DNA from: Flavobacterium sp. K5-23
Lineage (GTDB): Bacteria > Bacteroidota > Bacteroidia > Flavobacteriales > Flavobacteriaceae
DNA: 64,000 nucleotides
Reading direction: 5' to 3'
NCBI RefSeq assembly: GCF_023278045.1
Contig: NZ_CP056783.1
Location: 3,381,501-3,445,500 of the forward strand
A model generated the notes under the pieces. That model searched no databases and was not told where the DNA came from. It saw nothing but the letters and a program-made list of their open reading frames with translations. Positions 18,299-26,763 of this stretch are shown here, piece after piece. Positions within the stretch are counted from its first letter, which is position 1. Each line of letters begins with the position of its first letter. Both the position numbers and the translations under genes were made by a program.

Positions 18299-18889
18299 TC
18301 AATTCTTTACCCCAGCTGTTTCTTTACGCGGTATATACGCTTTTAAATACTCTCCTTTTGGAGTTCCGTCATCAAATGAACTAAACTTCACTAATGTTCT
18401 AACACCTTGACGCGCTTCTTCATTCTTGAAATTTTCGTATTCTATTCGATACAAAGCCGAATACATTTCGGCTCTTCCCGTACCGTGATAACAGTGTATT
18501 AGAACTGGATAGTTATCTTTATCATCCATAATTTTAAAGAAAGTATCCAGGTTTTTTTGATTTGGCACTTGATCAGAACCATTATTAAAATATCTTACTC
18601 CTTTAATTTTTGCTACAGCATCCTGTTCTGCTGTAAGTTCAGTAGGGATTTCAGGATTATTTACTAAATCAGCAGTTCCAGGAAACCTCAAATCAACTAT
18701 CGATTTTATATTATACTTCTTTACATAGCTTTCTATTTCATCCGGCGGAATAACACCTGATTTGTATACTTTCCCTTCAGTAATCGTTTCAAAATTATGA
18801 TTGATATTCATATCATACACATATTTTGCCACGAAAATCAACACCAATGCCAGTAAAGAAAAGCCAATTATTTTTTTATTAATCTTCAT
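18299..18889 (-). CDS. Membrane-anchored tyrosine/dual-specificity phosphatase-like protein
   Basis: The 196-residue product has an N-terminal membrane helix (about 7-26) followed by a cysteine-phosphatase fold. The P-loop HCYHGTGR gives the CX5R signature with Cys133 and Arg139, and the upstream VDLRFPG is the family's conserved strand. The catalytic domain would face the periplasm, so the substrate may be a phospho-lipid or phospho-sugar rather than a cytoplasmic phosphoprotein. It lies 39 bp downstream of an LtaS-like enzyme on the same strand, which suggests a joint role in envelope phosphoglycolipid metabolism. Confidence 0.82.
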   Translation of the reverse strand: MKINKKIIGFSLLALVLIFVAKYVYDMNINHNFETITEGKVYKSGVIPPDEIESYVKKYNIKSIVDLRFPGTADLVNNPEIPTELTAEQDAVAKIKGVRYFNNGSDQVPNQKNLDTFFKIMDDKDNYPVLIHCYHGTGRAEMYSALYRIEYENFKNEEARQGVRTLVKFSSFDDGTPKGEYLKAYIPRKETAGVKN

Positions 18890-18928
18890 ATTATATTTTA
18901 TTTATTTTTCAATTTAATACTCTAAGAA

Positions 18929-20860
18929 CTATTTAGCGTATAGTTTTCTATCCACTATTCGATCCATATAATCTTGTATGAAAGCTTTGCAATTCAATTC
19001 TACAGCATCCATTTCAGGATTTCTGTTTTTAATCAAATTATGTTTTAATGCTTTATCGTCTTTATCGTAAAAACCAAGTGCATTTTTACCATCAAATGTA
19101 CATATATAATTCCCTTTAGAAAATTGGTATATATTTCCCGTGGAATTTATCACAAAAGGCTCACTTGATTTCTTGTCTAATAAACTTCTCCCCCAACTCC
19201 TAAAAGGTTTCTCATACCCTATCATATCTAAGATAGTAGGATAAATGTCTATTTGTTGCGCTAAATCAGTATCAACGCCTACGTACTTACTATTGGGCTG
19301 ATAAATCAATATAGGAACCGCATAACGGTTGATAGGTTTTCTATATTCGTCATAAAATATTTGGTTACAATGATCAGCTACAATAACAAAAATAGTATTA
19401 GAAAACCAAGCTTCTTTTTTAGCACTGTCAAAAAACTGTTTTAATGCAAAGTCAGTATATTCAACGCATTTATGCATGGGAACTCCTCCTTCATGAAAAG
19501 TCTTTTTATATTTATCAGGTATGATATATGGTTCGTGAGAGGAAACGGTAAATGCCGAAGCAAAAAACGGCCCTTTCTTTTTATCCAATGTTTTCTTCAT
19601 GTACTGTAGAAATGGTTCGTCCCATATTCCCCAAAATCCATCAAATTGACTATCATCATTAAACTCTGTTCTTCCGTAATAATTATCAATCCCCAGGATA
19701 TTACTAAATCCTAGAAATCCCATCGATCCATTGGCAGCACCGTGAAAAAAAGAAGTGTCATATCCTTCACTTTTCAATACTGAAACGATTGATTCTATTT
19801 TTTGTTTTGGATAAGGAGAAGACGTAAAAGCATCTTTAAAAGACGGTATTCCAGATAAAACTGATGACATTCCATGAATTGATTGTCTCCCATTTGCATA
19901 ACCATTTGTATAAATCATACTGTGTTGTGACAAAGAATCTAAAAATGGAGCGTGGCTTTTATAATTTGGGATGTTTGCGTCTTTATTAAAAGCGCCAATA
20001 TATTCACGCCCGTAGCTTTCTAGAATAAGAACAACCACATTAGGTTTAGATTTAGGATTGTTATGGTAGCTTTTTATAGGCTGCACTAAACTTGCAATCA
20101 CTTGTTGATTTACATCAGGGTAAGAAGTCTTTAAAAAACTATTGCTAAACAAAGTTCTAATTATAGAAAACGGAGTGTTTAAAACAATATCCGAATGTAC
20201 GATGTTCTTCACATGACGGCTAGCGTCCAAAAGATTAATAGGTCGGGTTGATTTCTTAAAATCACCGCCACGAATTCCTCCAATAACCATAGTCACTACA
20301 AACAAGAAACCAACAGTTGAAAATCCTAAATACGGAATGTGTTTTAAAGGATTAAAATCCTGAACCACTACTTTTTTATAGAGATATATCCATAGCGTTG
20401 ACAGAGCTAGAAACAATACAAATACATGCCAATACTCAATTAGAAAATTACTAAATAGTATTACTTTATTCGTCTCGTGTTCTAATACGTTCATAACTGC
20501 CGTAGTTGTACGAGCAAATGTGAATTTATAGTAAATGAAATCTATAAAATTTGTGGCATAGGCCAAAAGGTTTGTAAAAAAATACAAGTAGAAAAGAAAT
20601 TTCTGATATCCTTTATTTGTGTTTTTATAAAAGGGTAGTATCGAAAAAACGATAAACAAAATATTAACGTAAAGTATAGCAGTTGTATCAAAGGCCAAAC
20701 CATAATAACTTAAAGACATAAAATCAGAAACTGACTCTACTCTAAGTAAATCTGAATTGTATAGGTAAAATAAAATTCGGGAGATGAAGTAAAAAAAGTA
20801 AGCTAATAAAAGCCTAAATCCCAGTACTTTGTATTCGTTTAAGCGCAAGTGTTTTTGCAT
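18929..20860 (-). CDS. LtaS-like phosphoglycerol/phosphoethanolamine transferase (sulfatase fold)
   Basis: The 643-residue product has five N-terminal membrane helices (to about residue 210) and a large periplasmic sulfatase-fold domain. Metal and nucleophile regions are visible: NVVVLILESYGREYIG, the likely nucleophile loop ANGRQSIHGMSS, FHGAANGSMGF, and VADHCNQIFYDEY. This is the architecture of lipoteichoic-acid synthase and relatives that move phosphoglycerol or phosphoethanolamine onto surface glycans or lipids. The exact group transferred is not decided by sequence. A TACCTTTG -7-like box lies at 20889-20896. It probably forms an operon with the phosphatase downstream. Confidence 0.87.
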   Translation of the reverse strand: MQKHLRLNEYKVLGFRLLLAYFFYFISRILFYLYNSDLLRVESVSDFMSLSYYGLAFDTTAILYVNILFIVFSILPFYKNTNKGYQKFLFYLYFFTNLLAYATNFIDFIYYKFTFARTTTAVMNVLEHETNKVILFSNFLIEYWHVFVLFLALSTLWIYLYKKVVVQDFNPLKHIPYLGFSTVGFLFVVTMVIGGIRGGDFKKSTRPINLLDASRHVKNIVHSDIVLNTPFSIIRTLFSNSFLKTSYPDVNQQVIASLVQPIKSYHNNPKSKPNVVVLILESYGREYIGAFNKDANIPNYKSHAPFLDSLSQHSMIYTNGYANGRQSIHGMSSVLSGIPSFKDAFTSSPYPKQKIESIVSVLKSEGYDTSFFHGAANGSMGFLGFSNILGIDNYYGRTEFNDDSQFDGFWGIWDEPFLQYMKKTLDKKKGPFFASAFTVSSHEPYIIPDKYKKTFHEGGVPMHKCVEYTDFALKQFFDSAKKEAWFSNTIFVIVADHCNQIFYDEYRKPINRYAVPILIYQPNSKYVGVDTDLAQQIDIYPTILDMIGYEKPFRSWGRSLLDKKSSEPFVINSTGNIYQFSKGNYICTFDGKNALGFYDKDDKALKHNLIKNRNPEMDAVELNCKAFIQDYMDRIVDRKLYAK

Positions 20861-20998
20861 TCCTTGGTTTTTAATTAGTAAAACTTTGCAAAGGTATTGT
20901 ATTTATTTTGTTTCCGATTGTTAAATTAAACACAAATATAAGTTGTTGTATATCAGTAGATTAACATTCGAAAAGACAATATTTAATTTTGCTTTTGG

Positions 20999-21883
20999 TT
21001 ATTCAACTCTTTTTTGTCTATGCTTGATAATTCCGTTTAGGATAACAGTTAGGATAATGATAAAAGCACCTATGTAAAAAGAAGTGCTCATCTTTTCTTT
21101 CCCGCCAATGATATAATACGCTAATACTATGCCATAAACTGGTTCTAGGTTAGTGGTAAGCATAACGGTATAAGGACTTAGCTTCTCCATAACCTTTACT
21201 GATGCTGTAAAAGCATAAGCCGTACATACTGAAGCCAGTAACAAAATCAGCATCCAATTGTTTAATGTCAAAACAAAGAAGTCTAAAGAGAATTTATTTT
21301 GTGTTAAAAAGTAAAGCGTTATAAAAAACACCCCAGCCACAAACTCATAAAAAGTGATTACTGAGGAATCGTGATCCAATATTAATTTTCCATTAAAAAG
21401 AGTAAACAACACTCCAAGAATTATAGAAACTAAGGCATATAGCATTCCCTCAAGGTAATTTACCTCAACTTTCATAATCATTCCCAGCCCAGCTATGATG
21501 ATTAGACCAAAAAACACTTCATACCAAAGTATCTTTCGACCATAAAATAACGGTTCTAATAAAGACGCAAAAAAAGCTCCCAATGAAAAAACCGAAAGTG
21601 TAATGGAAACATTAGAAATATGAATGGCGTGGAAAAAGAATATCCAATGCAAAGCAATCAATAAACCCACAAAAATAAGTTTAAGTAAGGATTTCATTGG
21701 GATAAGGAATGACTTTTTCTTAAACACAATAAAAAACAGTAGAAATACAGCAGCAAAAAGCATTCGATACCAAACTAAAGCATCAGCAGTAATGGTAATT
21801 AAAGCGCCTAATATGGCAGTGAATCCCCAGATAAAAACAATTAAATGAAGATTTAAATAACTTTTAAATTTATCGTTTTGCAT
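20999..21883 (-). CDS. EamA-family (DMT) transporter
   Basis: From the ATG of MQNDKFKSYLNLHLIVFIWG the product is 294 residues with ten predicted membrane helices in two EamA repeats. The first has HLIVFIWGFTAILGALI and the second GMLYALVSIILGVLFTLFNGK. Such proteins export small metabolites or amino acids; the substrate is unknown. The ATG lies 14 bp inside the end of the LptF/G-type permease gene upstream, so translation is coupled. A frame extending to 21940 lies within that neighbour and is not used. Confidence 0.88.
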   Translation of the reverse strand: MQNDKFKSYLNLHLIVFIWGFTAILGALITITADALVWYRMLFAAVFLLFFIVFKKKSFLIPMKSLLKLIFVGLLIALHWIFFFHAIHISNVSITLSVFSLGAFFASLLEPLFYGRKILWYEVFFGLIIIAGLGMIMKVEVNYLEGMLYALVSIILGVLFTLFNGKLILDHDSSVITFYEFVAGVFFITLYFLTQNKFSLDFFVLTLNNWMLILLLASVCTAYAFTASVKVMEKLSPYTVMLTTNLEPVYGIVLAYYIIGGKEKMSTSFYIGAFIIILTVILNGIIKHRQKRVE

Positions 21884-22958
21884 TTCGTAATAAAAATATC
21901 GCCAATATCCCAAAAACAACATTGGGAAACCAAACGGCAATTAAAGGTGAGAAAGTGGATTTTTCGGCTAGTACTCCAAAAATTTTATCAAAAAAGACAA
22001 ACCCAAAAGCAATAGCAATTCCTATGGTTAAATTCATTCCCATTCCGCCTCTACGTTTCATTGCAGATACTGAAACGGCAATAATGGTAAGAATAAATGC
22101 TGAAACAGGAACTGAGAATTTTTTATACAATACCACCATATATACATTGATATTTGAGGAACCGCGTTTTTTCTCCTTATCAATAAACTTATATAATTTA
22201 TTTAAACTAAGGGTTTCCGCTATATATACCACTGGAGTCAAATCTTCTAAATCAAAACTGAACTTGGCTTTTTTCTCAGCCTCTTTTTCAATTTTATCCC
22301 CAAGTTCCCCCACCGTTCTTTTAGTATAATCATACATGGTATAAGTACTATCCTTTGGGTTCCATTTTATTCTACTTGCCGTAATTTTAGATTCTAATTT
22401 CTCCTTATTGAATTTTTCTAAAACAAAATTAAAAGCGGTTTTAGATTCCGTATTAAAGCTATTTACATATAAAAACTCGTTCTCACTTATTTGTCGATAC
22501 ACATCAGTATTATCGCCACGCATTGCTTCTTTCCCTCCGGTTTTCAGGTAGGTATACCTAAAATTATTGAACCCTTCACTCGATACCGGAACAACGTAAA
22601 AACCCATTAATAATACAAAAACAGATATAAGGGAAGCACCAATGATATAAGGCCTTAAAAAACGGGTAAACGATATTCCCGAGCCAAGAATGGCAATGAT
22701 TTCCGTATTATTAGCCAACTTTGAGGTAAACCAAATAATGGATAAAAACAGGAAAATGGGAAACAAGGAATTGGCAAAATAAATCGTGAAATGATAATAA
22801 TAAACCACAATATCCCAAAAAGGAACTTTATGCTCTATCATAAAATTAATCTTTTCAGACACATCAATGATAATCCCAATAGGTATAAACAGCAACAACA
22901 TAGCCGAAAAAGTGGCTAAATATCTTTTCAGAATGTACTTGTCTATTATTGTTAGCAT
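21870..22958 (-). CDS. LptF/LptG-family permease
   Basis: The 362-residue product has the YjgP/YjgQ layout: membrane helices near residues 10-35, 55-80 and 95-125, a large periplasmic beta-jellyroll domain (about 130-265), and three C-terminal helices (VPVSAFILTIIAVSVSAMKRRGGMG...). The N-terminal ILKRYLATFSAMLLLFIPIG matches the family start. It forms the membrane part of the LPS export machine with LptB. It is followed by an overlapping EamA transporter gene. Confidence 0.92.
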   Translation of the reverse strand: MLTIIDKYILKRYLATFSAMLLLFIPIGIIIDVSEKINFMIEHKVPFWDIVVYYYHFTIYFANSLFPIFLFLSIIWFTSKLANNTEIIAILGSGISFTRFLRPYIIGASLISVFVLLMGFYVVPVSSEGFNNFRYTYLKTGGKEAMRGDNTDVYRQISENEFLYVNSFNTESKTAFNFVLEKFNKEKLESKITASRIKWNPKDSTYTMYDYTKRTVGELGDKIEKEAEKKAKFSFDLEDLTPVVYIAETLSLNKLYKFIDKEKKRGSSNINVYMVVLYKKFSVPVSAFILTIIAVSVSAMKRRGGMGMNLTIGIAIAFGFVFFDKIFGVLAEKSTFSPLIAVWFPNVVFGILAIFLLRNAKR

Positions 22959-23064
22959 TTAAAAAGGTTTAAGGTTTAAGGTTTAAAAGTTTAAAGTTCA
23001 AGACGATTGCAAATACATTCACACCGTTTTAAACTTTAAACTAAAAAAACTTTAAACATTTTTT
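22959..23064. repeat. Iterated GGTTTAA and TTTAAAGTT inverted repeats
   Basis: The 106-bp gap between tgt (minus) and the permease gene (minus) holds three copies of AAGGTTT in tandem near 22975, then GTTTAAAGTT, and later AAACTTTAAAC twice. The arms can pair into one large A/T hairpin that may terminate the tgt transcript. The motif is simple and could have arisen by slippage. Confidence 0.5.
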
Positions 23065-24195
23065 TTATAATCTCTGGTTCATATTTTTAACCATCATATC
23101 TTTCCAGGTTCTAAAATCACCGGCGATAATGTGTTTTCTAGCCTCACGAACAAGCCACATATAGAAACCAAGGTTGTGAATCGTTGCGATTTGTTTCCCT
23201 AGGTATTCATTTGCAGCAAACAGGTGACGTAAATACGCTTTGGTATACTCTGTATCCACATAAGTAAGTGCCATTTCGTCAATAGGCGAAAAGTCATCAG
23301 CCCATTTTTTATTCTTGATATTGATCGTACCGTTAGCGGTAAACAACATACCGTTTCTAGCGTTACGCGTAGGCATCACACAGTCAAACATATCAATTCC
23401 CAGTGCAATGTTTTCCAAAATATTGATAGGTGTTCCCACTCCCATTAAGTAACGGGGTTTGTCCTCTGGCAAAATTTCACAAACCACTTCGGTCATTGCG
23501 TACATTTCCTCCGCAGGTTCCCCTACTGATAGTCCACCAATAGCGTTTCCTACTTGGTTTGAATTCGCAATATATTCGGCTGATTGTTGACGCAAGTCTT
23601 TGTAACAACTTCCTTGAACAATTGGGAAAAAAGCTTGGTCGTAACCATATTTCATAGGCACCTTCTCCAAATGATTCACACATCGGTCAAGCCAACGGTG
23701 GGTCATTTTCATCGAGCGCTTCGCGTAATTATAATCACAAGGATATGGTGTACACTCATCAAAAGCCATAATAATATCGGCACCTATGGTACGCTGAATT
23801 TCCATAACATTCTCAGGTGTAAACACGTGGTATGAACCGTCAATATGCGATTTGAATCGAACTCCTTCTTCCTTAATCTTACGGTTAGCCGAAAGTGAAT
23901 ACACTTGGTATCCACCTGAATCCGTCAAAATATTACGGTCCCAGTTCATAAATTTATGCAATCCACCCGCTTTTTCAAGAATTTCCGTTTGAGGACGCAA
24001 GTATAAATGGTAGGTGTTTCCCAGGATAATATCTGGGTTTATATCTTCTTTTAGCTCTCTTTGGTGCACCCCTTTAACCGAGGCAACAGTCCCAACAGGC
24101 ATAAAAATTGGTGTTTCAATAACACCGTGATCTGTAGTAATGCTTCCCGCTCTAGCTTTAGTATGCGGGTCTTTTTGTAATAAATCAAACTTCAT
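23065..24195 (-). CDS. tgt: Queuine/preQ1 tRNA-ribosyltransferase
   Basis: The 376-residue TIM-barrel enzyme exchanges guanine-34 of GUN-anticodon tRNAs for preQ1. The general acid/base Asp92 lies in ILTDSGGYQVYS and the nucleophile Asp271 in MFDCVMPTRNARNG; the binding-pocket PIVQGSCY and GGLSVGEP are intact. The usual zinc-binding CxCxxC is absent: the segment at about 307-314 reads DEMALTYV, and only His340 (TIHN) of the four zinc ligands remains. A good promoter lies upstream at 24227-24257. Confidence 0.95.
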   Translation of the reverse strand: MKFDLLQKDPHTKARAGSITTDHGVIETPIFMPVGTVASVKGVHQRELKEDINPDIILGNTYHLYLRPQTEILEKAGGLHKFMNWDRNILTDSGGYQVYSLSANRKIKEEGVRFKSHIDGSYHVFTPENVMEIQRTIGADIIMAFDECTPYPCDYNYAKRSMKMTHRWLDRCVNHLEKVPMKYGYDQAFFPIVQGSCYKDLRQQSAEYIANSNQVGNAIGGLSVGEPAEEMYAMTEVVCEILPEDKPRYLMGVGTPINILENIALGIDMFDCVMPTRNARNGMLFTANGTINIKNKKWADDFSPIDEMALTYVDTEYTKAYLRHLFAANEYLGKQIATIHNLGFYMWLVREARKHIIAGDFRTWKDMMVKNMNQRL

Positions 24196-24226
24196 AATAC
24201 CGTTTTTCTACCGATTGTTCGGCGGG

Positions 24227-24257
24227 CAAAGATAGGTTAATTTGAAAACCTCATCAA
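24227..24257 (-). promoter_or_regulatory. tgt promoter (Bacteroidota type)
   Basis: On the minus strand TTG (24257-24255), exactly 20 bases, then TATCTTTG (24234-24227) match the Bacteroidota sigma consensus TTG-N~20-TAnnTTTG. It lies about 32 bp before the tgt ATG. Confidence 0.8.
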
Positions 24258-24377
24258 ATATTTTTTTTTATTCTAATTGAAATAAAAAAGAGGGCTCCTA
24301 ACCACCAAATTTCAAATAACACTCCGGAAGAAAACTAGAGAATTAGATATATAAAAATGTTTTAATATTTCCTTTTG

Positions 24378-24477
24378 GGCGTGTCCTCCGCAAAAAGCTA
24401 CGGTCAGGCTATTCGCTTTATCTTTCTGTCGCTAAAGAAGCGCCATAAAGGATACCGCTGCTATCCTTCACGCGAAA
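24378..24477. repeat. Structured palindromic element of about 100 bp
   Basis: The outer arms GGCGTG near the left end and CACGCG near the right end can pair. Inside, TATCTTT and AAAGGATA with TCGCT/AAGCG form a long imperfect hairpin, and CGCTTTATCTTTC is echoed by CGCTGCTATCCTTC. Its base composition is visibly more GC-rich than its surroundings. I recall similar elements scattered between genes in Flavobacteriia; the family assignment is from memory and not verified. Confidence 0.6.
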
Positions 24478-24667
24478 CACTACATTCAATGATAAAAAAC
24501 CATAAAATAAAAGCTACAAATATCACTTTGAAAAATGTTTTGTCTTACTTTTTTTATAAATTCGCTGAATGATAGTAGTGTCATCTATACACAAATGCAA
24601 ATAAAGTTGATGTTATAAACAAGTTGCCGGCAAGCAGCGAAAAAATGACCGTTAAAAAGAAAAACTA

Positions 24668-25843
24668 ATGAAAAACAGAATTATTCTAATTACTATATCA
24701 ATATTGTTAATTACGATTTCTTGTAAGAAAACAGAAGAAAAAATAGAAATAAATGTAACTGATTATATTTCAAATATTCCAACTGATAAATCATTCAAAA
24801 ACAAATTCATTGTTTTAGAATTTTGGGCAACTTGGTGTGCACCTTGCCTTTCGGCAGTTCCGCATATAAATGAATTACAAAATAAATTTAAATCGAATAA
24901 TGATTTAATTTTTGTTTCAATTACAGATGAAAAAGCCGAAAAGGTAAGAAATACTTTAAAACATATTGAGTTTAGTACAATTGTCATTAGCGACCAAACT
25001 AAAAAAACACATAAAACATTAAATGTTTCTGCAATTCCAATAACAGTTTTAATTGACAATAATGGAATAGTAAGGTGGAAAGGAAATCCAGAAGAACTTA
25101 ATGAAGAACTTATTGAGAAATTTATTAACGGAAAAATTTCACCTAATATTGATAATAAAAAGACTAATATCGAAGGTGCAAAAAGTCAAGATGATAAAAA
25201 CAATGAAGATTTGGAAGATGTTGTTTTTAAGATAATCAAAAACAAGCAAACAAAATATACATTTACTTTAATAAATACAAATGGAAACAACTCAATGATT
25301 GCAAGTGCATTAGTTAAAGGGAAATATATTGCATCAAATAAAAAATTATCTGAAATCATATCAAATTTGCTAGATATTAATGAACAACAAGTAATAATTT
25401 CTGAAAAATTTAAAAACAATAAATATAGTTTGATTTATAAAAATTCCGATATAAAATCTGCTGAAAGTGGAATTGCAGACATAATATACAATTTGCTTAA
25501 AACATTAGATTTAAAAGAAATTATTCAAAATAAAAACACTGAAATTTACAAATTAAAAATAATTGATAAAAATAAAATAGAAATATCAAAAGAACCTAAA
25601 ACAGAAATTGGACATTCAGGCAGTAGTACAAAAATCGTTTGTTCAAATACAGAAATAAAATCTTTAATTAACGAAATAAATAACAGTTTTAATATTTTAG
25701 TTAAGGACGAAACTAATTTAAAAGGTAAATATGACTTTCTTATAAGAAATAAATCGATGGAAAATCTAAAACAAGATTTAGAAAAGTATGGATTGAAATT
25801 AGAAAAAACAATAGAAATAGAAAAATTATATAATTACAACTAA
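24668..25843 (+). CDS. Thioredoxin-like (TlpA) lipoprotein fused to a DUF3738-like domain
   Basis: The 391-residue product has a lipoprotein signal (ILLITISCKK), a TlpA/ResA-type thioredoxin domain (about 35-160) with active site WCAPC in FWATWCAPCLSAVP and cis-Pro in SAIPITVL, then a Lys/Asn-rich linker. The C-terminal region of about 190 residues contains NLKGKYDFLIR and LEKYGLKLEKT, which match the signature of the DUF3738 (TIGR03435) family. It would be a membrane-attached thiol-disulfide protein facing the periplasm. It is unusually AT-rich and Asn/Lys-rich and lies alone between palindromic spacers, suggesting horizontal acquisition. Confidence 0.8.
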   Translation: MKNRIILITISILLITISCKKTEEKIEINVTDYISNIPTDKSFKNKFIVLEFWATWCAPCLSAVPHINELQNKFKSNNDLIFVSITDEKAEKVRNTLKHIEFSTIVISDQTKKTHKTLNVSAIPITVLIDNNGIVRWKGNPEELNEELIEKFINGKISPNIDNKKTNIEGAKSQDDKNNEDLEDVVFKIIKNKQTKYTFTLINTNGNNSMIASALVKGKYIASNKKLSEIISNLLDINEQQVIISEKFKNNKYSLIYKNSDIKSAESGIADIIYNLLKTLDLKEIIQNKNTEIYKLKIIDKNKIEISKEPKTEIGHSGSSTKIVCSNTEIKSLINEINNSFNILVKDETNLKGKYDFLIRNKSMENLKQDLEKYGLKLEKTIEIEKLYNYN

Positions 25844-25845
25844 CT

Positions 25846-25978
25846 CTGCCAGCCGACAACCGCTGTTTTGATATAGTGTTTGATTTAGTGGAATTGTCGT
25901 TTCGCATCAAGTTTTCGTTAAACCGAAAATTGAGCGTTTACGAACTTCCAGCCATCTTAAAGTGGCATTCGTTGGCAG
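25846..25978. repeat. Palindromic spacer 1 (cassette-boundary-like)
   Basis: This 133-bp spacer starts 2 bp after the thioredoxin gene stop. Outer arms CTGCCAGCCGA and TCGTTGGCAG pair imperfectly with bulged bases, and inner AGTTTTCG/CGAAAATT arms form the tip. The block AGTGGAATTGTCGTTTCGC (25887-25905) recurs with one change in spacer 2 (26660-26678), and GAAAATTGA..G.TTACGAA recurs as well. The organisation (bulged long hairpin following each single gene) recalls integron attC sites, though no attC core sequence was confirmed. Confidence 0.6.
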
Positions 25979-26024
25979 TAATATTACCGGAAATTGAGAG
26001 TAACAACTAAACTAGAAAATAAAA

Positions 26025-26621
26025 TTGGAAAAAAGTTCATATCAAAAAATAGAAGAATTAAGTAATGTTAAATCAGAAAATTTACTTGGATTTAAATCTA
26101 TGGAGGATTATGAAAAATGCCTCTTACATATTGAAAATTTATTAAATAGCGCAATATTACTTTACAAAAACAACTTTATAAACCAATCTTTCTTTTTAAC
26201 AATCACATCAATTGAAGAAATAGCTAAAGCTGAAGTTTGTATATATAGAGGATTTCAAAAACCAGATAAAACTGTTAAACGCAATAAAGATGGATTATTT
26301 AATCATAAAACAAAGCATCTTGTTGCTGCAAATGAAATAACATTTAAATTCTTAAAATCAATATCAAAAATAGGAATAGAAGAAACAATTTTAATTAAAG
26401 ATAAATTAAATAATGGTGAGTTTGTAAGCCTAAGGGAATCCTCATTGTATTTTGAAAATTGTCAAAATGGAACAAAAACACCTAATGACTTAATTACAAA
26501 AACAGATTGCTTAAATCTTCTCTTAATTTGCATTGAAATTTTTGAAGACAGATTATTTGGATTCAGCGATAAAACAGACATCATAACAGATCGAGTTTTA
26601 ATGAAACTAAATGAAATTTAA
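26025..26621 (+). CDS. AbiV-like HEPN abortive-infection protein
   Basis: The 198-residue product is helical, with IENLLNSAILLYKNNFINQS and LTITSIEEIAKAEVCIYRG, the AbiV/HEPN pattern (alternating helices with a conserved Glu-Glu-x-x-Lys). AbiV family proteins block phage multiplication, and HEPN domains are often RNases; the canonical RxxxxH is not obvious here, so nuclease activity is uncertain. The frame begins with TTG at 26025; an ATG at 26100 would give a shorter protein. It sits alone between two related palindromic spacers, apart from any other defence gene. Confidence 0.7.
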   Translation: MEKSSYQKIEELSNVKSENLLGFKSMEDYEKCLLHIENLLNSAILLYKNNFINQSFFLTITSIEEIAKAEVCIYRGFQKPDKTVKRNKDGLFNHKTKHLVAANEITFKFLKSISKIGIEETILIKDKLNNGEFVSLRESSLYFENCQNGTKTPNDLITKTDCLNLLLICIEIFEDRLFGFSDKTDIITDRVLMKLNEI

Positions 26622-26625
26622 ATAC

Positions 26626-26741
26626 AGCTGCCAACAGCCATTTAAGCTAGCTGGGATTCAGTGGAATTATCGTTTCGCTTCCTATTTTCTGCAATCCTGA
26701 AAATTGAAGGGTTACGAAGCACACACCACTTCAAAGCAGCT
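26626..26741. repeat. Palindromic spacer 2 (cassette-boundary-like)
   Basis: This 116-bp spacer begins 4 bp after the AbiV-like stop codon. Outer arms AGCTGC (26626-26631) and GCAGCT (26736-26741) are complementary and inner ATTTTC/GAAAAT arms form the tip. AGTGGAATTATCGTTTCGC (26660-26678) differs from spacer 1 at one of 19 positions, and the second block GAAAATTGA..G.TTACGAA has the same order and nearly the same distance (45 versus 43 bp). Outer arms differ between the spacers while the inner core is conserved. Confidence 0.6.
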
Positions 26742-26763
26742 AAATATACACAAGCAAAAACGA

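Larger units (their letters stand above)
24196..24667. other. Intergenic region upstream of the cassette-like array
   Basis: This 472-bp gap holds the tgt promoter, a structured palindromic element of about 100 bp (24378-24477) and, near 24624-24633, the perfect palindrome TTGCCGGCAA just before the first single-gene module. A 65-codon frame inside it overlaps the palindromic element and is not considered a gene. Confidence 0.55.

Noticed and set aside
24375..24572. A 65-codon plus-strand frame before the thioredoxin gene
   Set aside because: It runs through the 100-bp palindromic element and its composition follows the repeat rather than a protein; no family resemblance.
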